Origin: Mycteria americana | Lineage: Eukaryota > Chordata > Aves > Ciconiiformes > Ciconiidae | NCBI RefSeq assembly: GCF_035582795.1 | Contig: NC_134373.1 | Span: 43,073,173-43,137,172, forward strand | Reading direction: 5' to 3' | Length of the DNA stretch: 64,000 nucleotides | Shown: in pieces, positions 33,666 through 47,839 of the stretch | Position numbering within the stretch: position 1 is the stretch's first letter | How the letters are laid out: each line of letters opens with the position of its first letter | Position numbers and translations under genes: made by a program | The notes under the pieces: model-generated | Seen by the model: only the letters and a program-made list of their open reading frames with translations | Database searches by the model: none | What the model was told of the DNA's origin: nothing

Positions 33666-36600
33666 TGGAATCTATCTATACATATGCATCTGGCTAGCTC
33701 TGTTTTTCTTTGACATGGCCAAGATTATACAGACTGATAAAACTTCAGCTATAGCACGGACTTTTTGGACAAGTTGTTAAAAGGTGCTGCAAATTAATTA
33801 ATATTTACCAGCGACAAGGATGCTGAGCATCTGAAGTTGTTTGGAGAGCTTAATTTTATTTAACAATCTGGACTAAGAAGGGGTCTGCAAGATGTGCTGT
33901 CATCTGTCACCTCCCACCCAGACGTTCTGCCATAGCTTCCATAGGATTTAGAAAATATCCCAGAAACCATATGCTAGCCCAAGTATAAGACTCATTAACC
34001 AAAAATGTCAAAAGAAATGGTCAGTAGAATTCTTTCTCATCTTTATTTTTGTTGTCTTCTGTTCTGACTCCTTCATGTTCACTTGCAGTTTTCCTATCTA
34101 GGTTAGGTGCTTGGGGATTTCTCTGTCTCCTACTGTGATTTCTTCATGTCTGAGTTTCTGTTCTAAAGAGAGCCTTTCTGTCTCTGGCTGATAAGGCATG
34201 TTTTTCAAAGATCAGGTGGGTTTTTTTTCCCTTCACTTGTCTTTACCTTCTTCTTCCCCGGTGTTGTTTCTCTCCACTGGCCAGTTATCTCTTCCTCTCT
34301 GGAGAGCACGTCTGTCTTTTCTTTCCCTTCTATTTTCTTTTCCATGCTACCACTGTTATCTACAGTTCAGTTTGTCTCATATCTTTATGAAAAGGTTTAC
34401 TCCCACTTTTCTTCTTTTTCCCTTCAGCCTGCATTCATCCAACCTTTTATTTCTCTTTTGTTTATATCTCGTTGATATTTCAAGTTAAGTAAAAATTTAC
34501 TGCTTTTGCTTAAAAGAAGTAGATCCGACTGGGTTTGCAAGGCCTTTTGGTGCAGGACTATGTCACAAATGGCCCCGGAATAACCTACGGTGTCAAACTT
34601 AAGATCATTCACAATTTTGGTGACTATATGTGATTTTGACATGAAACCAAATAGGGTATTTTTGTGTGTATGAATTTAACTTCATATTCCATGCTTTCTT
34701 GGCCAACAGTCCTAAAAGCCCTCTTTGTTTCAGAACGGCCATTAGTAAGTATCCCCATCCGCTCCGAGGACATTCCAGGTACTGACTGAGCCTGGTTTCT
34801 CTGCGATTGCTCAGTAGCTGGAGATATTACGATCCGCTTACTCTCCACCCTTGGGCTAACACGACCATTTCGCAGCAACACCACCTCGTATCATGAAGAT
34901 AGAAGGTACCTACGGTTACTCTGGGGAAAAATGAGACTATGCATGGAGCAGCATGCATGGAGTGTGGCAGAAGGTCCATGACCTCTTGCTGTCTGTCCCT
35001 GTGAACCCCTGCAGAAAAACTGCAAAGGGAAATTTCGAGAGTAATTTCCAGCATTCTGATCAATGCCATTTGTACCACTTGTAATATTAGGGGTGGTAAT
35101 AAGATCCATCAAGACGTCTCAAGAAAAGCTGGTAAAAATGTCTCCCGTTTTAAAGCTTTATTGTTATGTTCAGTAGTTGATATTTTGACAAAAATGTTGA
35201 AGAATTCCAGGAACGCAGTGAAAATTTCTGGGATATATTTTTTTCTGCTCTTAACTTGATTTTTGCATTAACATTTTATACCAAATTAATTTATCAGTTT
35301 ATATGCATATACACGTGTATGCACATAACTTAACATGTGCATATATGTATGTATTAGATATGGATAACCTTAAACAGGTTTTTTTTGGTTTTGTTTCTGT
35401 GCATATGATGTGAGCCTATTCAAGTGATTAAAAATATGACTTCACGGGCTGCTGCATAGGCATAGGCACTTACGGTTATGTAGTTGTGCTGAGTGTTTCA
35501 GTTGTCATTGTGGTACCTTCAGGAGCAATTACCGCTGCGGTGGTGTTGGAGAGATTGCATGAATCGCCGTGATAGGGAGCAGACCTTGTACGATACGAGT
35601 GTTTGTACTACGTGCCTAGATGACCCCAAACTGCAAGACTCCTCCAACTAGCTTTAGAAAACAATCGTTAGTGAGCAGTATCCCCAAATTCTTGTGGTGG
35701 TCTGGAAATTTCTGATTTGTCAAAATTAAATCACGATAGATAGTGATTTGAAAATGTTTATGAATATTACCATGCTGTTTATCACCATAGCTATAAAAAC
35801 ACATATACTGTTACAGAATTGTAGAAAACAAGAATAAGTACAAAGCGATGCAGAACAGCTTACTGGCTACAGTATGTGGAATAAACTAAGTTAGGGATGA
35901 ATTTTTTTAACAACATGTTCTATACTTAAAGGAAATCAACATCGACATGGTTTCACACCTGCAGTATTGCTTTTCCCGTATTTTCTGGTAACTTTTGATT
36001 TAATAGGTATATTTTTCAACACCTCTGTTAACATCTAACAAAAAATTAATGACTAAATACAGTAACTTCTATTGATTCCGAGCTACCCTCCGTGCAATTT
36101 CTACAGCTGTGACTCTGTAACATATCCGTGGTCTGTGCCACATGCAAACAGATTTCAAATGATTAAATTTGCCTCATTACTATTCCATTCCGCTCCCCTT
36201 AAGGATTTCAGACATATACTTTGGGGACTCAGTCTAGTTTTTATTTTATATCCAGTAAAATATCTTTCAAGTGTCCCTGAGCACCTTTGCACAGAAGAAA
36301 ACAAAGAACCAACATACAGTTATCAGTATTTGGCTTTCTCATAAATATCTAGCTTAAAATGGCTAACAACTGGCTGTCTGTCTCTAGGATAGTCGTGAAA
36401 TATGAGTCTCCAAACATGTTCTTGCAGCATATTAAAAGATTTTCAGCCTTTTTTTTTAGTCAGACCCAGTAGCCACTGAATAGATCAAGAAGTGTTTATA
36501 TTGTGTTCACTATTCAGCTTCAGTTCCATGTTCCATCTAGTTAAACATGAGGGGGATGTAATATATTCATTTTGCAAGAAAATTCTATATTCTTTTGAAG

Positions 36601-37174
36601 TGATGAATGATTCAGCAAGGCACTATCAGAGTTGATAACAGTTTTGCTAAGCTGTCCTACTCTCCATTGTCAGGTTATCAAAATACACTGCAATAAAGGA
36701 CACTTTGCATTCTCCCATTTTATACTACTAGCCCACAAATATTCTCTGTAACACATAGTCCATACATTATATAGTATGCCTGTTGCTCAGATTCTCTGCT
36801 TGCATTGCTTTATACTTTAACTTCATCATTAGCCACCGAAGACATTTTCATATAGGGAACTATTTTAATTAAACAGACCCTTTGTATGCCTATGGCTCTC
36901 TCTCTTTTATAATGCAGCAGATTTTTTTTTAGTCCTACCCTATGTGAAATCAAACCTCAGCTGCAGGCAGAGTCGGAAATGAATCCAATGTCTGAATGGG
37001 CATGGCGTGGAGACTAAATTACATTCTTACCCCTTTGACATATTATCTGACTGCAAACTTGTAGACAAGTTGGTGGGCAGCAGGTCCCGGCAATGTCTGA
37101 AAAGCATGTATTTATGTAAGACTGTATAATGACCACTTCAAATCTTTTTTTGGTATTTACTTTTGTATCCACGG
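33666..37174. other. AT-rich desert, no gene seen
   Basis: Stop-rich in all frames. It holds a pyrimidine-rich tract (about 34,210-34,445, mostly CT/TC runs) and a palindromic alternating purine-pyrimidine segment at 35,301-35,355. No exon or RNA gene is recognised. Confidence 0.5.
35301..35355. repeat. Palindromic alternating purine-pyrimidine tract
   Basis: TACACGTGTA (35310-35319) is a perfect 10-bp palindrome with a CACGTG E-box core. It overlaps an 8-bp inverted repeat, TATGCACA (35318-35325) with TGTGCATA (35336-35343). The surrounding ATGCATAT and GCATATATGTATGTAT alternate purine and pyrimidine, a Z-DNA or cruciform-prone pattern. Confidence 0.7.
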
Positions 37175-37235
37175 GGTAAGAAAGTGCTATTGTCTCCGTT
37201 TTACAGATAAGGAAAAAGTACTTAAGGAGAGTATT
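37175..37235 (-). mobile_element. Possible MIR-type SINE fragment
   Basis: AAAGTGCTATTGTCTCCGTT followed by TTACAGATAAGGAAAAAGTA resembles the antisense MIR/CORE-SINE segment that reads roughly 'ctattatccccattttacagatgaggaaactgaggc'. It is short and decayed, so chance similarity remains possible. Confidence 0.4.
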
Positions 37236-40020
37236 CCCAAAGGCCAGCCGTGGCCCGCAGGGACTAATGTTCTTAGACTTTTTCTGTAGACAACGGAAAG
37301 TGCTCTGAAACATGTTTTGCTCGAGCTCTTCTCCCTCCACTTCCCAAAGCTAGCTTTGTGGGCCAGCCCTCCACCTGCTGCCAAACGGCTTGCCAGAGTG
37401 GCATGTGAAATCTATGGAAATGTGAGGAACTGCAGTGAAGCCTCTGCACAGCCCCCTAACTTTTGCTCTGTCTTTCCTCACTGCGCTTGTTTTGCTAAGG
37501 GAAGGAAGAAGAGTTGAGTTGAAGCAGTCGAGTTGAATCATGCCACCAGCAATTGGTGATAACGCTAAGTTATGGGCACGTAGACCCGTGCACGCTCATT
37601 GCAGTGTCCGGGACTGCCGAGCGGCACGTGTGTCACCCGGCACACACGCCACTCTCTTCGTTGCCTTCTGCAAAATCCCCTATGCTTTGCAGTCAGATAT
37701 GTTTTCATGTACACAGGTAGCAACGGAAAATTAAAGAAGTGTCACGCTTTAAGTTCAAATGATTAAAAAGAATGCATTCCAACAGGCCAAAATACTTTCA
37801 AAATACTTTCCATAAATACTTTCAAAATGTGGGGAATAAAAATTTCTTAGCCGCCCCAGTTGTAGCAGAGTTTGGACACAACAGGTAGCTCATTATGGTT
37901 TCAGAACTGGCACAGAAGTTTACCTCCAAAATGTAATTGTTTAGACGATGTTAAGCTCCTGAAAACACAGAATTAGAATTAAATGCCTTCTCAACCATAG
38001 CCATGGCACTGCAGTCATGACGCTAGGATACGCTGGAGCACAAGTGCTTTAGACAAACATAACAGGCTGAACAAACAGGCAAGAAACACTCCACCTGCAT
38101 AAAGGAAGCAATTTGTAAGCATTCGTGATCTCCAGCAAGGCACAGAAAGCAGGCACCAGCCAAAATGATCACCAATAACCACTTCACAGAATTTAAATAC
38201 AGTCGTGTGTCCCTGACTATTATTATTTTAGTTGTCACTTTGTCATTGCTGGTAGTATATTTTTTTTAAGCTCTTCTTTTCCATATTTCATTTTCTAAAT
38301 ACAGGCGTTGAAAATAAAAACCTTACTTTTGGCTTTACGTTTCATTTCGTTGCAAATATACATTGGTGATTCTCTGTGTACATGTTCAGCATGGAGGTAC
38401 GTGATTCAGAAAGGTCTTCAGCCCTGACACTAGGTGTAGCAGATGATAAACTAAGAGTTCTGCCACGTGAGGTGTGACTCTGAACGCTGCTTTTCTCAGC
38501 CGCCTTGTCCGCATGCTGCTATGTCCACCTTTTATTTTTTCCAAATATAAAGTTGCTCTTTTTTAGTCTGTATTACAGAAAATAGGGCTCAGCTAGGTGC
38601 AGTAGTAATGATATAATGATGCAGGAGCAGCAAAATGAGCAGAAACGTATTTTATTCCATAGGATTCAAATTTAAAGTTTAAAGTTGTACCATGCAACTC
38701 AGGATTAGTATTTATGGTGATTTGGAGGCATATTACAATCAGGGATTGTAGTATCATTTGTATGATACTACATATATACATACATGATGATTGTAGCGTC
38801 AGAGATGTCCAAAGACACATTTTAACCTAAAACATTTATGCCACGTCACTGTTGAAGAGATTGATTTGCTTTATTTTATTCTCTTCAGTTGATTTTCCCG
38901 GCCATCAGTGAATTATTTTTGTTTTGTCTTGAGTGTCGTGTTTATTAAATTTCTTCTGCCTAGTCATTTTGACATGCTTTTGAATATCAGTGTCTGTAAT
39001 CATGGGTCTATTCACTCTACTTCATCCCGTGCTTGTCTCAGAAAAGGTTACTGGAAGGATCTTCAGATTTAAAACTGTACAGCTAAAAAAACCTCTGCTT
39101 CTCTTACAAGCCAATCTCAACCCCTTTTGTTTCTGGCACACATCCATATAGCTGAGATAAGTAAATAGTGAGTCCCTAAACAGATGGCCATTAAGTCCAT
39201 CACTTGAATGCCAACCAATCTGGGAGCTATCAACCTTTCTGCGAGATGAAGGGTAAACCAAGTAGGTAAATTCATCTAGTATCCCTTCTGTAAATTTTCT
39301 TCCTTGCATTTGTTCACATTCTCTACAACCTACGACAATCTCTGATGAATTATGGTTACCACGCTTGATAATCGCATTCTTGTAAACTTTATTTTAATTG
39401 TTAAATGGAAAGTTTTACAAGATGAATATTACCCTCAGTATGCAGATGAAGGAAACACACTCTCTTGTTCAGATAGTAGGTGATGATCTTAACTGAATTT
39501 TGGGTATGCTAGAGTTTCTACCGAGCTGATATTTATCTCAAGGAAAGCCCCAAATCTGAAGAGTTTGTTTACAGCTGGAGACAAGCCTAGCTAATTACTA
39601 ATCAGTCCTTAGTAACACCAGGTTCTGAAACACGATCCGAGATTTGGACAACACTTACTTTTGACTTGTATTATCTGAACACTTCACAATGTGGTATTTT
39701 AAATGAGTATTGGTGAAAAGGGTTAAACACATGTTCGTTCATTCACATTCGTTTTGGGCAGTTTTGTGGAACAGCTTTCACAGGCTGTTCCTTCTTTCAA
39801 AATGTTGTTGGTCTTCGTTTAAGAGATGAAAACAGCACAGGTACCAAGGGAAGATACCTGCCTGTCTCTACTTTGTTATATAGACATTTTGAACATGCCT
39901 CCTTAGAGCTGACACGAGCTCTAGGCGAAATAGTTCACTGTGTCTGCACATGCCATTTTTCTTTCTAGTTGTGCTGTCTGCCCCTGACCGTTCCGCTACT
40001 TCTGTTGTGTTTCTAAAGGT
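37236..40020. other. AT-rich desert, no gene seen
   Basis: Three copies of AAATACTTTC stand at 37790-37799, 37801-37810 and 37814-37823. A perfect hairpin at 38747-38772 is listed separately. No coding frame is recognised. Confidence 0.5.
38747..38772. repeat. 11-bp perfect inverted repeat (hairpin)
   Basis: TGTAGTATCAT (38747-38757) pairs completely with ATGATACTACA (38762-38772) across a TTGT loop. The stem is too short for a microRNA precursor, and no U-run follows at terminator spacing. Flanking ATATATACATACAT is simple AT-rich sequence. Confidence 0.9.
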
Positions 40021-40070
40021 TTAATATTGTGTGTCACGGTCATAGTTAATATTGTGTGTCACGGTCATAC
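40021..40070. repeat. 25-bp tandem duplication, near perfect
   Basis: TTAATATTGTGTGTCACGGT plus CATAG (40021-40045) is repeated at 40046-40070 with only the final base changed. Such identity suggests a recent duplication in otherwise diverged DNA. Confidence 0.95.
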
Positions 40071-43000
40071 CGAGTATTAGTATGGAGTACTTCAGAGGTC
40101 TGTGCACAATGGCATCCAGCTCTTTTTTCTGAGAGCAATACTTAAGGTTCCATCAGTGTTCAGGCTATACTTTTCAGAACACGGTGTATTTATCAACTGA
40201 ATTTGGTCTGCCACTCTCCTAAATTGCTGTGCTTACTTAAATACCTAGAGACTTCTTACTCTTTCTCTCTGAGGCAGTCTTCACCTCTATGATTAGCCTC
40301 TCGCATAGTTCTGAAGAATTTTGCCATCTGTTGAAAAACCCAAGCTAATCTGTATATTCTTTCCTGTCTGTTTTGCTGATGTTCTAGAAAAGCTTTCATT
40401 TAAAGAGAAGTGTTTGATGTAAACAAGATGATTTGGCCAGTGGCTTTCAGGTATAAAGCCTAGTTGTTTTACAACATTATTTTTAATTTATATTTCAGGC
40501 TATATTACCAGCTTTTTACCTGTAATTCCCTAGGTTCTTGCAGATCTCTTAGAAAAGTATTATTTGGCCATGAAGTTACGCAGCATTTTGATCTGACCTG
40601 CTTTTTTACTTTCGACATTTCTCTGACTGTGATAGTCTACCTTTGTTACATTTAAAGAAAAGATATTTCTCCAGTTTCTTCTATAATAAAAAACTGTACA
40701 GATAAATACTTCAGCTTTTCAAGAGAGTCTTTATCCTACAAAATTACTTTCTTTATATCCTTGTGGCTAAGCCTATCCCCTTGCTCTCTTGCAACTTGCC
40801 TGCTTCTGAGATAATTATTAAGTTTTTATATCTTTGACTGTCTGATCTTTGCATTCTCTCTTAGCTCATGTTACATCCTACGTTTTAACTACCAGAGTTT
40901 ATTATTTACACAGCTTTGAAAGAAAAAAATATCTGTGCCACATCTCTTGCGCTGTTGGCAGGATAAGCTCTAACTTCTGCGGTTCCATCCTCTATTGTAA
41001 AGCATAAAGAAAAAAAGGAATTTTTTCAGACTCCTGCTACTTTGCTTATTTCTTAATGATCTTATTTTTTTAATAAAATGTTTTTTGTTTTTTTTCAGAT
41101 GGTACAGTTTTTACTGAGGTCTATTGTGTAAACATTAAACACTTGGAAAAGTTTCAGGAACAAAACTGCCAAGTTAACTGATGTACTACTAAAACATTAC
41201 ATTAGACTCAATAAAGACATCATAGCATCTTTCCACAAATAAATCAGTTGCTTTTTTGTCTCCTGACAAATAGACATTCTTAAGATGTGAAAATCCATTA
41301 CAAAATTAGTACAGTATTGGAAAAATGGTTATATAATAAATAGCTAAAACTGGTATAGTAAGTCTTTAATTAGTCTTTTACTAAAATACTGTCCGTGACT
41401 GGCACATCTCTGTAACTCTTTCCGTCTTCAGTTAAGAAAAATACCTTATTCCTGGGTGGAAATTTAAAACTGGAAGTAGACCTTTTTAGAAACTGATGAA
41501 GGTACGATTTTTGTAATCTTTATCTTTAACATTAATTTTCACAAATGGCTAAGCAAAATCTTTTGTGAGGATGATGATCTGAAGTGAAGATTGCTCCAGA
41601 TATTTGGGTGAACAACTAATTTTTCATAAATGAAATTCAATCAGTGAAATTTCAGTTTGTATCTTCCCATATACATATGGTATGCTGCCTACCAGCTGCT
41701 TCCTATGGACACTCATATCTAAACGCTGTTCTCGGTCCTGTGAGCAGTCTCTTTTTTTTCACAAGAAAGTACAAGGGTAAGCAGTTCAGGAGGAAAAAGG
41801 ACTTCACCAGTCTGAGTCAAGAAAAGGTACAGGAAATTTTACTTTACAATAGGTGAGCATAGGAGAAAATGGAATGAAAACAAACTTTCAATTAAAACTC
41901 AGAAGCATATTGTGGGAAAGAAAGTTAGAGAAAGGAAAGAATTTACTGTGGATAATTCAGGGTACTATTAAATGTTTAACTGCCAGATCAAAAGGAAATA
42001 GCAGAGCTGTTTCAGCAAGAGGTCCTTACATTTATGCATTTATTCTCACTTTGCATCTCCAATAACATGGCATTAGACCTTTCTTGCCTATCCTGTTTTA
42101 GCCCTGTGATGTTCTTCTCCTTCATGGAGCCTGCCCAAAAAAACCCAGGGCCCCACACATGGACCTGTATAGAACATATATCAAATAATATCCTTTGATA
42201 TTATAGCAACTGCCAATGCAAAATTTGTTTCTCAAAAAGAAAACCTCTGCAAACAGCAGTAACCTTGGCTTTCTAGCATTAATTATTTTTCAGGTTAACC
42301 CATGTAAATTATGTGAAAAGTTAACACTTACTGCATAATATAAACCCACCATCAACATTTCTCACATTATTATGATAGTCATGTTCATGCCACAGTAATA
42401 CATTTCCCATTACAGCTCCTTCTTCTTAATTCATAAAATATAATTACCACTAAAAATGTGTGGGGTTTTTGTTGTTGTTTTGGTTGATATACTAAACATG
42501 AATACAACATTTTTTTTTCTTAAAACCATAAAATTTAGTTCATCAGATATCTACATCATTTGACTTCATTTGACCTCTGTGCTTGGAAAATGCATATATA
42601 TAGTGCACTTTAAGTTTAGTCAATATACAGTACATTGGCAATAGTAGTTACGTATCTACTTACTTAATTCTATCCTCACAGTGCCACTGTTCGTCTGCAC
42701 GTACATTACTTCAGCCACTTTCACCGATTCCTCCTTCCACACTGCAACGCAGAGTTTAGCAGTCTGAGGATTTAATTGCAACAATCTTCAGAGCTCTCTC
42801 AATGCCTACAGGAGGATATTCTAAAGGTTAAAGTTAGCCTCAACCTCACAAAACATCTGCCAAAGCTCCCTGTAAAGTCGACTGAGAGAGGCTCCTCCAG
42901 AGAGGGCTCTGGAGCAGGAACCTCAGCTGCCCTGGTTTACTTGCTGAGGAGTACCCCTCTCTGTTGGCCACGGGGCAAGCCAAAGGATATTAACTTCATT

Positions 43001-46000
43001 CCGCTTCCCTTAGCTTCTGTGAACCTCTACGTACAGCTACATAAGAGGTCTCTACACAATGTGCTACAACAGGCTTTTGGAAATGCTTGGCTTTTTAATC
43101 ACTTACCTATTCTGCATCTGTGAAACGTTTGGTGACATAGCTGTCCAGCCTTTGCTGACAGTGAGCGGGCATTATCTGTAGCACAGCAAATAGCAGCTGT
43201 ATGTCCAAGAATTTGTTTATACTTTGTCCATCTTACTGTGTTCCATCTTGGCAAGAAAATGTCTTATTTTCTCCTCTGCAATTTTCCCAGAACACTTATG
43301 AACAGGTAGGACCAGGGTCACTTAAGAACAAAAACATTAAGTGACTTCGAAGCCTAAACCATTGATTTCAGGACAACGTAGGCTCCTGCAAGGCTGTGTA
43401 CTTTTCAATAGTGTGATGCAGAAATTCCTGAGTTGGCATCAATAGCTCCAAACGGCTCTGTACCACAAGCTAAAATGGTCACATTTCTGTTGGGACTTGT
43501 GCACGGAGATGCACCATGGAGAGGCACTCTACTGTGCGCTACGGACATGCCACAAAACAAGTGCTTTTAGTAATTTTACAAGAAGAACAGACTTCACAGG
43601 GGCTGTCTATTAACATGGTTACTTGGGCTTGAAGAGATGTGCTGATTTCTTCTTTTCTTTCTTTGCATACTGAAATAAGGATACAGCTAGCGCAGACTGA
43701 ATTATTCTTGTATAATAGAGGTCTTACGAATTTATTACTCAAGCGGGATAAGCTATAACATTATGAATCCACAGTAGGGTATCGTGTTAATGACTGGTTT
43801 CCTCAGCTTTGTCCAGAACACTACCATTTAACTGTACTGCTGTGGTTAAAGCAGTAAATGAAGGAGAAATCGAGTCATTTGATAGTCATACACTGTAGTT
43901 AATGTTTGCATAATTTTATTTAATAGTTACTTTTTTTTAAGGAAAACATCTATAAAATGTGAAAGAAGAATGCACCAGTCACTATTACTGCTTTAGCATT
44001 TTAAGACACATTTTTAACTCTCCTTTATCTCCTTACTCTGGTCCAGTAAAGGACCAGATACATCAGATTAAAATGGTTTGGTTTCCATGGACAACACAAT
44101 ATGTTGAAGCATCTTTTTTTTTCTCTTCAAAGTCATACTCAGGTGATACTCACTCAGTGGAATGTATCTACTTATGTCTTCACCTTAGAGTAATTTATAC
44201 ATATTTCTACCAGACATCTACTGGTTTGTCCTTTGTTGTTAGGCTTTTATTTAATTAGTAACTTGCACCAGCCTATCATTTTAGACACCCACAAGCTTCA
44301 ACTGTTTTTGCTCAGGGATACCATGCTGAAGAGATTTTCAGGAGCTCTCCAGGAAAGTAGATTCTGCTAGACTTAGTGGCTAGAACCACCAACTACAATG
44401 AATTCCTGATGACAGTTTCATTGCTATAGGATCAATAGCCTACATATACCACTCAGAACAACATGAAGCATCAAGCAGCTCTTACAGAATGTGTGAATTT
44501 AACAATATAAATAACCTAGAGCAATGGTACCACACTAAGTGTCACTCCTGTGCGAGAACGGGAGTATAATGCTAGGACCTTATTCTGCACTTCTAACTCA
44601 AGAGAAAATTGGTAATGTTAACTCCATACCTGCTGACCACTAAAATTTCAACAAACTCTTCTTTAAAGTCTTGAGGGAAGTGGAGGATTATTGCCACAGT
44701 CTCACGAATTCAGTCTTGTTCATTTCTTGACCGGGATCCTGTGATGTGCCTAAACCCTGCAACAAGAAAGAAGGAATACGTAGAGGTTAAGAATCCCAAC
44801 GCAGTCAGTGCGTTAAAAGCTTACTCAGGTAACTATGCTACCTCAAGACCATCTGTCAATTAGGAGATAAGTTTAACCTGAGGCCGAATTAGGATTTATT
44901 TGTGTTGAAATCATGCAGTCATAGAATACAAAAAGGACAGCAGAGATAAAATCTAGGTGCTGTTGTCAAACTGTGCAGACATAAGGGAGAATACACCTGG
45001 AAGACAAAAGAAGACGAAGAGAGAAACTTGGATGTTTGGTACGACTAAGGTGGCATATTTTAACAAATTATCTACTTCAGTGTGCAAGCTAAAACAAAAT
45101 CTTTAAAAGTCAGTCAGTGAAAGAAAACACCACAATGAAATTCAAAGAGAACTGGAATAATTTTCTTTCAAATCAATGCATTTTCCAAGTGATAATTATT
45201 TTTCAGAGATATGAAATAGGGAAATCAGAGGTACCACAAATCATATTAATATTTTCCCTTTACAAAATGAAAAAAAGAGGAGTATTGAGAAAAAAGAGAG
45301 AAAATGTCAATAGCCTTCAAAGACTGCAAAAAGAGAAAGTCAGTTTATAAAGACATGGTGTGAAATGCTAATCCCAAAAATCAAATAAGGAATGGCATTT
45401 GTGGAAGAAGTCTTCATAAATTTCTGTCATAATGTGCAGTGTTCTTGTAGTCAACAGAACAGCTGGGGAGAGAAGAAGGAATTTGACAATAGGATGCACA
45501 TGATGCAAAAGGCTTGCAAAAATTATGGAAAATGAAATATTAAATTATCTTTTACATATTCAGAAACATTTGAGAGCATTTCCGCTACTAGCATTTTCAT
45601 TTTGGTAAGCGCAGAGTAATGAGATCAGATTGGGTTATTTTGCTTCTACACATATAAATGTCTACGCTGTCTCCCCCAAACAAGACAAATTGACAAAAAG
45701 CATTAAAAATGAATGAACGCTGTTACACCTTTGCGGTAGGAAATCATATTTTGAGTTCAGATGCAAACAACATTCTTTCAAATCAGAACTGATCAACAAA
45801 TAGAACATAGCCAGGATTAATTGGCTGTAGTGGGAGTCTAATGACTGCAGGAAGGAAGATATTGATGGGGCTGATACCAGAGGAAGGAAAAAACCACCTT
45901 GAGATTCTGCAATGTCAGTGAAAAATAGCAAGATGCATCTTAAAAGGAAGGAACAACTGGCATAAAAACCCCAGAAGGGCCTCAGTTTTTTGGAGTCAGA

Positions 46001-47839
46001 TACCAGCAGCAGAAATACCTAACTGGAGGATGCGAGTGAGCAGATGAGTGGCAGAGTTTCACAAAGCCTCTTTTGCCACAAAACGCAATAAACCCACAAA
46101 GTCTGGCTTGACTCCATAGCGGTACATCCATCTTCCATCCAAATGCATTCCCTAGAATTCCAGTAGCTTTTGCTGGTGTTCAGAGGTGCCAGCTGAATAC
46201 TGGCGCCTGCCCTACATGCCGTTTCTCTATCGTTCTAACTACGTAAATTGGGAAACAGGAGTAGTTAGAACCCGAGGTATACATCTATGCATATTGCAAG
46301 GATTAAATCTGTGGTTTCAAATTCTCTGAAGTATTCCTAATCAGGAGAAGTTTGTAAACAATTTATATGCTGCTTTATGTTCACATAAAATAGAACAATT
46401 TCAGATGATGTCAGTATGTTGAAACTGTTCTCTGACTTTAATTAATTGATGAATAGGAAGAAAAAGTCTGAAACGAACCAATTCTTAGTTGTAAATAATG
46501 CACCCTGTTTTGTAAGAACTTAATTAGAAAGGTTTTTCCCTTTCAGCAGTAGAGCACTCATAATTCTATTAGAAAGTCTGAAATAAATAAGCTTAGAATT
46601 GGGCAGCTGTTCACAAATTAGCACTGGCAGAGAACTCAACTTTTTTTAATCCTTTTATTATGCAGACTCAAGATTTATTTTAACCCACAGTACACCACTA
46701 TACTTGAAATTGAACTCATTCTTAGCTACGTGCTGCTGCAGTATGAGAGACCCTACACGTAAACACATTGTTCTTTTCAGCGTATGCAGAGAAGCAGGAG
46801 AAAGCTATACTATTTCTTTTTGCGGAGTTACAAACCTTAACTGAGGTAGGAAAAAGTTAACGGCTGGTAACAACCTAGTACATTCTGTCATGCACGAAAT
46901 TTTGACAGCAGCATTGAAGGAGGCAATAAAGCCACTTCCAGGCTTGAACGTTACTTGGAGGCTGACTACAACACAGCAGATGCTCCCCCAAGGTGTGGGT
47001 GGCATCTTCCCACCACAAGAAAGATTTCAATGAACTGCATGGTTTGAGATGGATTCATAGAATGCCTTGCAAAATTAAACCAAATAATTAATGCATTTTT
47101 TAACACAGGAAATTCTGCAAGCAATACGAATGACATTTGGGTAATGCCTCAGGAAAACATTTGGAAAGAGTACTTACAAAGGGAAATCTAGTTTTGCCTT
47201 TTATAGTACACTTCATTTCTTTACAAGTAATATTTCTGTTATTGTTGTAGGTACCAAGGCCAAACCCCTCTGCATTTAAATGGAGTAAATGCAAATGTGA
47301 TGTGAGACACCGAGTTTACACCACAATGGGTAATGATTGTTCATTTATTTGTAAGTAAGAACATTTGTGGTTTATTTTTGAGCCAAAAAGATTGTTGGCC
47401 GCTATTATACACATGAAAATGTGATATCTCATTTAAAATGTGGCAGCAGTTACTGACAGAAGCAAAACTAACCCCCAGAAAACACTGTATATAGAATATC
47501 TGTTTTCCAAATACGAATGAGGTCACCCTTGGATGTGATCTATGTGTTATTAAAATGAAAGATTTCCCTAGGCAGAAAGCCATTAAGCCTGAATTAATGC
47601 CATAAATATCTAACAGCTACTTCAGGTGAATAATTCTGATTAAAATATTGCTGCAGTTTTCTCAATTCACACTCCATGAATATTAGTCTGGAAATTAAGA
47701 ATACAATGTTTAGCACATACTAACATGCTTATACACAATACAGTGGAGAATTTGCTGCGAGTTGCATTAAGTATTTGGTGGTGTGCCTTGGGCAAGGAGA
47801 GGAGGTGCCACTGGTGCCTCTGGCATAGTCCCAGTTCAG
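40071..47839. other. AT-rich desert, no gene seen
   Basis: About 7.8 kb of stop-dense AT-rich DNA. No interspersed repeat, exon pair or RNA gene could be supported. Occasional strings such as TCATAGAATAC near 44,931 recall CR1 tails but lack the flanking CR1 sequence. Confidence 0.5.

Noticed and set aside
34198-34488. 96-codon + strand open frame rich in Ser, Leu and Phe
   Set aside because: It is a product of the pyrimidine-rich tract, not a protein with recognisable features.
39400-39470. MIR-like string around GTATGCAGATGAAGGAAAC
   Set aside because: Too short and diverged to separate from chance.
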